Of a stretch of 64,000 nt of DNA, positions 9,386-19,100 are shown piece after piece. Where the stretch lies: contig JAIYAT010000007.1 of assembly GCA_027488905.1 (NCBI GenBank), positions 62,001 to 126,000 of the forward strand, in the 5' to 3' direction. A program made the position numbers and the translations under genes. Origin of the DNA: Bacteroidota bacterium (GTDB lineage Bacteria; Bacteroidota; Bacteroidia; UKL13-3). Position 1 is the stretch's first letter; every line of letters begins with the position of its first letter. The notes below the pieces were generated by a model. The model worked only from the letters and a program-made list of their open reading frames with translations. It made no database searches and was not told where the DNA came from.

Positions 9386-10961
9386 TTGGGCGCAGTTATT
9401 TGAAGAACTAGATGCTAGCAACAAAACAAACGATAAAGTAGCAGCCCTTCTTGCCTATTTAAATGTTGCCTCAGATAAAGATAAACTATGGTTAATTGCC
9501 TTGTTTACTGGCAGAAAACCTAAGAAACCTGTCAAGGCAATGGACATGAGAACTTGGGCTGCTAGTGCAGCAAACGTGGAGCCTTGGCTATTTGAAGAAT
9601 GCTATGCTGTGGTAGGAGATATAGCAGAAACCATTGCCTTACTTTTTGAAAGTAAAAATACTGGTGAAACACTGCAATTTAGTTTGGCTGAATTGATGCA
9701 AGAAATTGTACAAATGGCACGCTTCTCACAAGATGAAAAGAGGCATTTACTTCAAGAACGTTGGCTTCAATTGGATAAAAATACCTGCTTTTTATATAAT
9801 AAGTTTTTAACTGGTGGTTTTAGAATTGGCGTTTCTCAGCAGCTTTTGGTTCAAGCTTTAAGTAAACAATTGCAAAAACCAGCTCCAGAAATTGCACATC
9901 GATTAATGGGCAATTGGCAGCCTATGCTTCACACTTTCGAAGAATTATTTTTGCACGATTTGGCAAATCAAGAGGATGCCAAACCTTATCCATTTTATTT
10001 GTCCTATCCCATAGAATCAGATGTGAGCGAGCTTGGGGATATAGCAGATTGGCAAGCAGAATGGAAATGGGATGGTATTAGAATTCAATTGATAAAACGT
10101 AATAATCAGGCATTTTTATGGTCGAGAGGTGAGGAATTGATTAGTGAAAATTTCCCTGAGCTGATAGCTTCTGCCTATCATTTGCCTAATGGCACCGTGA
10201 TTGATGGAGAATTATTGGCCTATAAAAATCAAGAGGCCCTTCCATTTAATTTATTGCAAAAACGGATAACACGCAAAAAGCCTTCGGCCAAAATGATTGA
10301 AACCTGCCCCTGTGCAATTATTGCCTATGATGTATTGGAGTTTGAAGGAATAGATATTAGAGGAAATGCTCTTTCTGAAAGAAGAAAAATATTGGAGCAA
10401 ATTATTGCACAAAATGGTTTCGGTTTGATCCAATTGTCGCCTGTTTTGGATACTGGAAATTGGGAAATGCTTGCTAAGCTTAGGGAAGAAAGTAAGTCTC
10501 AAAAAGCAGAAGGATTGATGTTGAAGCGAAAATCCTCTCCTTACCAAAATGGTCGCAAAAGAGGAGACTGGTGGAAATGGAAAGTTAATCCCATGCACAT
10601 TGATGCTGTGTTGGTTTATGCGCAAAAGGGGCATGGGCGTAGGGCAGATTTGTACACCGATTATACTTTTGCTTTATGGCATGAAGGGAAATTGCAAACT
10701 TTTGCAAAAGCTTATTCTGGTTTAACAGATAAAGAGATGATTGAAGTAGACCAATTTGTGAAAAAGAATACTTTAGAGAAGTTTGGTCCAGTAAGAACCG
10801 TTACCCCTCAATTGGTTTTTGAAATTGGTTTTGAAGGTCTTCAAGAAAGTACCCGTCACAAATGCGGAGTAGCCTTGAGGTTCCCACGAATTTTGAGGTG
10901 GCGAAGAGATAAATCTGCCGAAGAGGCAAATACTTTGGAAGAATTAAAAAAGTTAATCTAG
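9375..10961 (+). CDS. ATP-dependent DNA ligase, exonuclease-associated family
   Basis: A 528-residue ATP-dependent DNA ligase that seals nicks through a lysyl-AMP intermediate. Order: an alpha-helical N-terminal DNA-binding domain (residues 1-200), the adenylation domain with nucleophile Lys231 in EWKWDGIRIQ (KxDG motif I), motif III-like VIDGELLAY, motif IV EGLMLKRK, motif V WWKWK, then an OB-fold C-terminal domain to HKCGVALRFPRILRWRRDK. It is the second gene of the exonuclease-ligase pair. The Lhr-type helicase and metallophosphoesterase that often complete this cassette are not next to it. It overlaps the convergent ferredoxin gene by 9 bases. Confidence 0.95.
   Translation: MQADWAQLFEELDASNKTNDKVAALLAYLNVASDKDKLWLIALFTGRKPKKPVKAMDMRTWAASAANVEPWLFEECYAVVGDIAETIALLFESKNTGETLQFSLAELMQEIVQMARFSQDEKRHLLQERWLQLDKNTCFLYNKFLTGGFRIGVSQQLLVQALSKQLQKPAPEIAHRLMGNWQPMLHTFEELFLHDLANQEDAKPYPFYLSYPIESDVSELGDIADWQAEWKWDGIRIQLIKRNNQAFLWSRGEELISENFPELIASAYHLPNGTVIDGELLAYKNQEALPFNLLQKRITRKKPSAKMIETCPCAIIAYDVLEFEGIDIRGNALSERRKILEQIIAQNGFGLIQLSPVLDTGNWEMLAKLREESKSQKAEGLMLKRKSSPYQNGRKRGDWWKWKVNPMHIDAVLVYAQKGHGRRADLYTDYTFALWHEGKLQTFAKAYSGLTDKEMIEVDQFVKKNTLEKFGPVRTVTPQLVFEIGFEGLQESTRHKCGVALRFPRILRWRRDKSAEEANTLEELKKLI
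10416..10433. repeat. Dispersed motif, exact, extended form
   Basis: GGTTTCGGTTTGATCCAA in the ligase gene, again encoding GFGLIQ; all 18 bases match the copy at 8363-8380. Confidence 0.85.
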
Positions 10962-11270
10962 TTTTTCGAAAACGATTACCTTCTCGGTGAGTTCTTTACC
11001 GCCAACAATATGTTCATCAACAATTCTTTTTACATCCTCAGGTTGAATGTTTCCGTAATAAGTTCCTTCTGGGTAAATAACAGCTGCTGGACCGTGTTTG
11101 CAGGCATCTAAGCATCCTGATTTTTGAGCTCTAACCTTTCCAACAAGACCCGCTTCTTTAATAGCATCTCTAAATTTTTCTACGAGTTCCATGCCCCTGG
11201 TTTCGCCGCAACAAGCTTTTCCTTCAGCTTTTTGGTTGGTGCAAACGAAAATATGATTTTGATAACGCAT
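10953..11270 (-). CDS. (2Fe-2S) ferredoxin, thioredoxin-like
   Basis: A 105-residue thioredoxin-fold [2Fe-2S] ferredoxin of the Aquifex/NuoE-like type, a cytoplasmic electron carrier. Cluster ligands are visible as Cys10 (FVCTN), Cys20/Cys21 (KACCGE), Cys53 and Cys57 (SGCLDACKHGP). The sequence PAAVIYPEGTYYGNIQPEDVKRIVDEHIVGG is typical of the family. It stands alone. Its 3' end overlaps the convergent ligase gene. A strong hairpin upstream (11291-11336) separates it from the next gene. Confidence 0.93.
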   Translation of the reverse strand: MRYQNHIFVCTNQKAEGKACCGETRGMELVEKFRDAIKEAGLVGKVRAQKSGCLDACKHGPAAVIYPEGTYYGNIQPEDVKRIVDEHIVGGKELTEKVIVFEKLD

Positions 11271-11290
11271 TTGTTTTATTAGTGTTTATT

Positions 11291-11336
11291 AAGCTTAAAA
11301 GGTCATTAACATATTTGTCAATGACCTTTTAAGTTT
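11291..11336. terminator. Hairpin terminator for the OmpA-family gene
   Basis: A long stem around AAAAGGTCATT (11297-11307) and AATGACCTTTT (11320-11330), extended outward by further A-T and G-C pairs to 11291 and 11336. The loop is 12 bases (11308-11319). It lies 24 bases after the stop of the minus-strand OmpA gene. The A-run on the plus strand gives the U-tract on the leftward transcript. Confidence 0.8.
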
Positions 11337-11359
11337 AACTGTTGAATAATTATATTGTT

Positions 11360-12892
11360 TTATTTTTTAATTCCTTGAAGGATTACCCTTCTGTTTTCAA
11401 AACGACCTTCCTCTGTATCATTTGTTGATATTGGGTATTTCAAACCAAAACCTTGTGTTCTGATACTAGTAGCTGGAACACCTTTACCAATCAAATAGGT
11501 TTTTACAGAAGCCGCACGGCGTATAGACAACTCCAAATTATAGGCTGCAGAGCCAGTATTATCAGTATGTCCAGATAATAATAATGTATATCCTTTATTT
11601 ATCTTCATGTATTCAATAGCTTTTGCTAATCTTTCTACTGATTCTGCAGTTAGTTCAGTTGAATTTAGCTTGAACTTAATGCTTTGAACTTCAATAGTAT
11701 CTGGTTTTGGATCTGGAATTGGATCTGGATCTATTGGATCAGGAATAGGATTATCTTTTGGACACCCTTTATTTTCTTTTAATCCTTTAACATCAGGGCA
11801 CGCATCATCTTTATCTGGCACTCCGTCTTCATCTCTATCAGGGCAACCGTTAAATATTGCTAAACCTTTAAGGGTTGGGCAATCATCCTTAGCATCTTGA
11901 ATACTATCATTATCTGTGTCTGGGCATCCTTTGAATAGGGCAACTCCAAAAACTTCTGGACAAGCATCGTCTTTATCTGCAATGCCATCCTTGTCTTTAT
12001 CTGGGCAGCCTTTCAAAGCAATTTCTCCAGCATTGTCTGGGCATTCATCTTCTTTATCTTGAACACCATCATTATCTCTATCTGGGCAACCGTTGAAGGC
12101 AGGAATACCAGGAACAGCAGGGCATGAATCTAATCTATCTGAGATACCGTCTTTGTCTGTATCAATTTCGCAGCCATCTTCATCCACCTTAGCACCTTCT
12201 GGCGTATTAGGACATTTGTCTTTAGAATCTTTAACGCCATCTCTGTCAGCATCGCCATCCAATTTTCCAAATGAGTAGCTTAAAACCAAAGTGTGATTCC
12301 AAAACAAATCTTTACCGCCACCAATATTGGCATCTCCGTTATCACCAGTGGTTAATCCAAGGTTAGATTGTAAAGTTAATCCTAAACGATTATTGAATGG
12401 GATTCTTGCTCCAAGACCAATAGGTAAAACTAGTTCGTTTTGAGCAGCTGTTACTTGAGTAGCCTTTAAATTCCTGTAACCCAACCCTGCTAGTGCAAAT
12501 GGTTCAAAATATTTAGGCGTATTACTTAAAAACTTCCAACGAATATTTGCGTCTAAATATCTAGAATTACGATAGAAAAATGAATTATTATCTGTATTAT
12601 AATATCCCCATTCCCCCCAATGTCCGTTTACTGCTACGTCAAATTTTTCATTTAAATAGCGTGCAACAGTTAGCACTCCAATTCCTGGTCTGTTATTACT
12701 CTTGACACTTTTTATCTCATATGATTTTAACTGGAAATTAAATAAGCCATTTCCTAACTCACCTTTGTAATCTAATATTCCAACTCCTAAACCCACACTC
12801 CAAGGGTGTGATGAATTTTGAGCAAATGCTGTTTGGGTCAGAAGAATTGTTACTAAAACTACCTTTAACTTTTTAAGGATATTTGTTTTCAT
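11360..12892 (-). CDS. OmpA family outer-membrane protein with thrombospondin type 3 repeats
   Basis: A 510-residue envelope protein. Order: signal peptide (cleavage near TAFAQ-NSS), an eight-stranded-type barrel (about 25-205; WSVGLGVGILDYKGELG to TLVLSYSFGK), six or seven acidic calcium-binding thrombospondin-3 repeats (about 208-375; D-x-D-x-D-G-x-x-D pattern with paired cysteines such as DKDGISDRLDSCPAVPG), a Pro/Asp linker, and the peptidoglycan-binding OmpA domain (LLLSGHTDNTGSAAYN, SIRRAASVKTYLI). It probably links the outer membrane to the wall. It is monocistronic with its own promoter and terminator. Confidence 0.95.
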   Translation of the reverse strand: MKTNILKKLKVVLVTILLTQTAFAQNSSHPWSVGLGVGILDYKGELGNGLFNFQLKSYEIKSVKSNNRPGIGVLTVARYLNEKFDVAVNGHWGEWGYYNTDNNSFFYRNSRYLDANIRWKFLSNTPKYFEPFALAGLGYRNLKATQVTAAQNELVLPIGLGARIPFNNRLGLTLQSNLGLTTGDNGDANIGGGKDLFWNHTLVLSYSFGKLDGDADRDGVKDSKDKCPNTPEGAKVDEDGCEIDTDKDGISDRLDSCPAVPGIPAFNGCPDRDNDGVQDKEDECPDNAGEIALKGCPDKDKDGIADKDDACPEVFGVALFKGCPDTDNDSIQDAKDDCPTLKGLAIFNGCPDRDEDGVPDKDDACPDVKGLKENKGCPKDNPIPDPIDPDPIPDPKPDTIEVQSIKFKLNSTELTAESVERLAKAIEYMKINKGYTLLLSGHTDNTGSAAYNLELSIRRAASVKTYLIGKGVPATSIRTQGFGLKYPISTNDTEEGRFENRRVILQGIKK

Positions 12893-12946
12893 TTTATAAT
12901 GCTTTGTTTTTCATGCTCTTTCGACGTTTTTTGGTCAAAAGCGCAG

Positions 12947-12954
12947 CAAATATA
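12947..12954 (-). promoter_or_regulatory. Putative -7 box for the OmpA-family gene
   Basis: On the minus strand this reads TATATTTG, an exact TAnnTTTG match about 55 bases upstream of the ATG. No clear TTG lies at the expected -33 distance, so the promoter call rests on the -7 box alone. Confidence 0.4.
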
Positions 12955-13042
12955 TATGCATATATAAATTTTTGAAACATAAAATTCCTTTTAGTGTATA
13001 AATAATTCTATAATTAGATTAAAATAATACTTTCTTAATATT

Positions 13043-13097
13043 GGCTTAGGTTCAAGCCAAAAAAAAGGAGGCTACAGTTAAATGTAGCCTCCTTTTT
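13043..13097 (-). terminator. Intrinsic terminator of the giant adhesin gene
   Basis: A perfect 15-bp stem, AAAAAGGAGGCTACA (13062-13076) with TGTAGCCTCCTTTTT (13083-13097), and a 6-base loop. It starts 17 bases past the adhesin stop. On the transcribed strand it is followed by a run of nine U residues and then a second small hairpin (GGCTT/AAGCC, 13043-13058). It is one of the clearest terminators in the window. Confidence 0.9.
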
Positions 13098-13113
13098 AGG
13101 AATATCACGTTGC

Positions 13114-16100
13114 TTATTTTACTACAGCAAATGATTTGTGAATGATTTGCTGATCGCTACCCATAAACATAAGATTGTATTTACCAGGAGCTAGATTCAA
13201 ATCTTGAATAGTAATTTCAGACTGATTAGAAATTGTTTTTAATTCTCTATAAACTTCTCTTCCTAACATATCTAAAATAGTAATTTCAGCATTCTTGCTA
13301 GTTATGTTTCCTAAACTCAACTTGAAAGTTCCATTATTTGGATTTGGATACAAATTAATTTCACTAGAAGCTTTATTACCGGCTAGGCCTGTTGTTAATG
13401 AAGGCATTTCAATAACATTTTCATCTCCACCATAATAGCCTGGGTCTGTATTCTTACTTAAACCAGCACATGGTGTTGGACTAACCGTTACAAGCATGCT
13501 TGTTGTTCCTGTACAACCGTTTGCAGAAGTTGAAGTTAAAGTTACAGTGTAAGTGCCAGCTGATGCGTATTCTTTCTTAAAATGAATATGTGTTTGAGTT
13601 GCAGTTGTGCCATCTCCAAAATTCCAAGCATGTGAAGGCATCCATTCAGGAGAGTTCACTCTACTTTCATTGTTAAAGTAAAAAGTATTACCCGTTACAC
13701 ATTGTGTGGCAAGCGTGCCAAAAGCTAAAGAAATATTAGCATCTGGAACTTGATTGCCAATGGTGGTAACGTTAATTGTATTTGAAGTTGAATTAGAGCA
13801 TCCACCATTGTTTGCAGTTAAGGTAACAGTATAACTTCCTGTTGCAGCATAAGTATGGAAAATTGTAGTTCCAGCTGTATTGATGTTAGAAACTCCATCA
13901 CCAAAATTCCAAGTATAACTGGTTGCACCTGTTGAGGTACTGCTGTTAAACACATAACCAGTGCTACAAACGGATGAGTTTACAAAACTACTTGAGAAAG
14001 CAGGTACTGGTCCTGTTCCGCTTGAAACATTGATAGCTGAATTGGTAGCTGTTGATTGGCAACCGTTGCCTAAAGTTGCAACCAATGTTGCACTGTTTAA
14101 GCCAGAACTTGTATAAGTTGTGCTTGGGTTGGTACTTGTGCTTGCAGAAGGACTAGCTGCAGTAAATGTCCAAGCGTATGTTGGCGTGCCATAAGTTGCA
14201 ACAGTTGTGTTTAAAAATGAAACATTTTTGTTACAAGAACTTGGTGTTGGAGTAAATCCTGCAGTTACATTTCCTATTTCTACAGTAGCCTCATCAATAT
14301 CTTCACAACTGCCATTTATTGCTTTAAGTGCAATGGTGTGCGCACCAGCACTAAGGCTACTGATATCATAAGGGAAAGTACTTTGGTTTGTATAAGCTCC
14401 ACCATCAACACTTACCTGATAACTTGTTGCGGTGCTGCCAGTGTTATTGATTGTTCTAGTACCTGAACATGCATCTGCTGCAGTTACCACCAAGTTAGCT
14501 GTAACTAATGGTCCAGTTGCAGAAACTGAGTAACCACTTAAAGTAACTGAAGTAGAACATAAACCAGAGAATACAGTTAAAGTTGCATTTTCTGTACCTG
14601 AAGCAGAATAACTTTTATTTACCACTGCAGAAGTACTAACAGGAGATCCACCATTTACATTTGAAAAGTTCCAAAGGTAAGTAAGATTGCTTCCGGTTGC
14701 TGCCGCTGTAAAAGTGTAAGTTGTGTTACAAGCATTTAAAGCAGGAGTAATTGAAACGCCAGTTGGGGCTGTAGATACAACTACGGATTGAGGAGTTGAA
14801 GCTATACTTCCATTGATAGTTAATACAACTGAATAAGTTCCAGCAGTTGCATAATTATGAGTTGGATTGGCAATAGATGATGTGTTTCCATCACCAAAAT
14901 TCCAGCTGTATGAGGTAGCTCCAGTTGAAGCAGAACTGTTAAAGGTGATTGAAGTACTTCCACATGCATTAGGTGTATAACTAAAACTTGCAGAGGTTGG
15001 TGCAGATACAATAACATTTCTAGCAAATGTTGTTGAACAACCTAAACTAGAAATTGCAGTTAATGTAATAGTGTATGTGCCAGCTGAAGCATAAGTTTTT
15101 CCGAAAACATGTGTATTTGTGCTAGTTGTTCCATCACCAAAATTCCATAAGTAGTTTGGTATCCAACCATCGCTGGTGTGGGTACTTGTATTTTCAAAAT
15201 AAAAGCTATTTCCACTTAATGCCTGCGTGTAATCGTCATTTCCTTCTACAAAGGATGCTGCGCTTCCACTAAATGACGAGATATTAATTGTTTGAGTTGC
15301 ATTGCTAGAGCAAACGCCATCCGAAACAGTTAGCGTCACTAGATGATTGCCGCTACTTCCAAAGTACTTAATTGGATTTTCCAAGCTAGTGCCCGAATGG
15401 TCTCCAAAATTCCAAAGGTAGCTTAACCCTGTGCCACTAGTTGTATTGGTAAATTGTTTGCCATTACCACAACCACTAGCTGATGTATAGGTGTATGAAG
15501 CTGTTGGACCTACAAGTGAACTTACTGTTACATTATTTGAAACAGATGAGGTACAACCACTTACAGAAATAACACTTAAACTTACTCCTTTTGAACCTCC
15601 AGTTGCAAATGTAAATGTAGGATTTTCTGAACTAGAAGTCCCTTCTGCACTATTGAAATCCCATGCATAGGTTGCAGAGCCATAACTAACTGAAGATGTG
15701 TTTTGGAAACTTACATTTTTGCCACAAGCTGGCGGAGTTGCAGTGAAAGTAGCAGTAGCTGGAGCAACTGTTACTGTTGTTGAGGCTTCATCTGGACAAA
15801 GTCCACCATCAGTTGCTCTAATATAAATAGTATGAATTCCAGGTGTTAATCCATCAATATTGTAAGGGAAAGTTGTTTGAGCTGAATAACTTCCTCCATC
15901 TACTTTAATCTCATAGGTATCAGAATTTGTAGAGGTATTTGTAATGGTTACCGAAGTAGAACAAGCACTAACCAAGGAAGCTGATAAACCTGCATTAGGT
16001 CCAGGAATTGAGGCAAATGGGTTTAAAGCTAATTGACTAACCACAGTTGAACAAGCGCCATTTGCTGTTACAGTCAAATCTACTGTTGTAGGATCGGTAG

Positions 16101-19100
16101 TACTATAAGTTCTTTGTGCTGATGAAGTAGTTGATGCACTGCCACTGCCTCCTGAAAAACTCCAGGCGTATGTAAGGTTAGTACCCGTTGCATTGCTGCT
16201 AAAGGTGTATTCGTTTGTGCATGTATTAAGATTTGTGCTAATAGTTCCTGCCACAGGATTGGTTACCACTGCTACAGATTGATTTGAACTTGAAGCTCCA
16301 CTATTAATTGTAAGTGTAACAGTATAGTTTCCATCTGTTGCATAAGAGTGAGTTGGATTTGCTAAGGTTGAAGAATTACCATCTCCAAAATTCCATGCGT
16401 AACTAACTGCTCCAACACTTGCTCCGCTGTTAAAGGTAACATCTCTATTACTACAGCTATTTGGAGTAACGCTAAATGAAGCAGTAGGGGCAGGAGTAAC
16501 CACCACGTCGTAATGGGCAGTATCAGTACAACCTGTATTTGTGTAAATTACCAAATGAGCACGGAAGTTTCCTGCAGTGGTATAAATTTTTGGAGTAATA
16601 TTTAGGTAAGAAGCAGTGGTTGAAGTTCCATCACCAAAATCCCAAAGGTTACTTGTTTTGTAAGACGGATGCTGATCCACATTTCCAAAAAGGAATTCAA
16701 AGCTATTATTGGTTACACTTTGTGTTGAAGGGTCAGATAATCCAACACTTGCATCTGGGCCAGTTTTAATGTCTCTTGAAATTGAAGTGCTAGTAGAACA
16801 ACCTTGATTGGTTACAGCTGTCATTAGGATAGTGTACCTAACATTTGGTTCACCTGGTGTTCCCCAAGGTACATTCGTCACAGTTGGGAAGGTATGTTTC
16901 ATTAAGCTTGGGTCAGTAACCGTCTCTAATGAAGTTCCATCTCCATAATTAAATATATAAGATACTACTGAACCAGAAGGAATTGTTGCTGAACCACTAA
17001 AAATAGCTGCTCCATTACAGATAAGTTGACCGCCATTGCCATTTAAAAGAGGTGTACCATAAGTTCCTTGAGCACCCATATCTGGGGTATTTAAACTCGG
17101 TGAAGCAAATGGGTAAACGTTAATTACTTGTGATGGCTCTGTAGCAAAAGCATTGCTAGTACAACCATTATTATCTGTAACTCTTAATGAGTAGGTAATT
17201 GCATCTGGGTTGCTAACGGCATTAACGGCTGGACTATAAATTGAAGCAGTTGATCCCGTTCCAGTTGCATTTGTATTGTCTTTTCTCCATTGGTAGCTGA
17301 TGCTACTTGCTCCAAAACCAAAGCTAGAACCAGTACCATTAAAAGTTACTGTTGCTCCAGTACAAATATTGTAGTCATTGTTTGCGCTGCCACTGGTTTC
17401 AGTAGTAGTAAAAGAAGCTGTTGGGTGCTGATAAACCCTTACATTATCTGTAAAGTTTGTAGAATTTGTACAGCCAAAATTATCTGTTACGCTTAAGTTA
17501 ATGGTATAATCTCCATGGCTGGCATAAGTTAATGGGCCATGTGGACCAACACCTGTAAATGCTGCATTGCTAGAACCTGTTGCTGTCCAGCTCCAAGAAT
17601 TGATTGTACCTGAACCAGTAGTACTTCCATTCGAAGAAGTATTGGTTAGGTTGAACCCATGTCCAGTAAAACACTGTGAATTGTCATTAAAAGAGAAACT
17701 CGCAGTTGGATTAGTTCTCACTAGAAATTCACCATTGATATAATTGATGTCATAATTAGATAAGCCAGAACCTACTGCTATACTTGGTGCAATTGAATAA
17801 GGAGTTGAACTTGCTGCTGCTCCGCTTGCTGCGCCACTTGTTGTTAAAGTAACTGAGGTAACCTCATCAGGAGAAATAATTCCTGATATGCTAAATTCTA
17901 CTCCAGTTAATGTAACTCCTGTACCTTGACATTTTGCCTGATTATCAGCAGTAATGTTTAAGGTTTTTCTAGTAATATTTGCAGTTAAGCCGCTTGGTTG
18001 AATTAAATCATAGTTACCAGCATCAGGTCCAGATTTTGTGTAAGTACCTGTAAGTGCAACTGGCTTTGTATTGCCAACATTGAAATTGTTAAAATTAGCT
18101 GTTACAATGCCGCCTAAGGTTACATCATCACCACCAATTAAATTGCTAAATGTTGCAGTATTTAAAGTTGCAACATCTGTTCTATCATAAACTTTATTTT
18201 GAGCACTCACGCTAATGTTCAAATTCTTAACTGTAATATCAGCTGTTAACCCAGTTGGTTGGGTAATTGTATAGTTATTTGCATCTGCACCAGATTTCGT
18301 GTAACTGCCTGTTAGGTTAACGGTTTTGCCTGTCCCTACATTTTTTGTATCGAAATTTGCAGTTACAGTTCCACCAATTGTAACATCATCTCCAATTTCT
18401 ACACCATTAAAAGAAGCACTTGTAAGCGTGGCAGTGGTAACACCATCATATTGTTTGTTATTTGCTGCAACACTTACTGTTAATTCTTTAGCAGTGATAT
18501 TTGCGGTAATGCCTATAGGTTGGGTTATGCTATAATTTCCAGCATCTGTGCCAGATTTGGTGTAGCTACCTGTTAAAGAAACCGCTTTTCCATTAGCAAC
18601 TGTTTTATTGTTAAAGTTAGCGGTAACAGTTCCACCTATCGAAACATCGTCGCCACCTAAAACACCATTAAAAGAAGCTGAGCTCAAAGTTGCTCCATCA
18701 TTTCCATCATATACTTTATTATTTGCCGTAACACTTACTGTCAATTCTTTAGCTGTAACGTTGGCCGTTAAACCTGTTGGTTGCGTAATGTTATAGTTAT
18801 CAGCATCAGCACCTGATTTGGTGTAAACACCAGATAAAGATACTGCTTTGCCATTATTAACCGTTTTGTTATTAAAGTTAGCAGTAACTGTTCCCCCAAT
18901 TGTAACATCATCACCACCTATAGCACCAACAAAAGAGGCAGAACTTAAAGTTGCTGCATCATTTCCATCATATACTTTATTATTTGCTGTTACACTTACA
19001 GTTAATTCTTTAGCTGTAATGTTAGCAGTTAAACCACTAGGTTGGGTAATGATGTAATTTCCAGCATCTGTTCCTGATTTTGTATAATTACCTGATAAAG

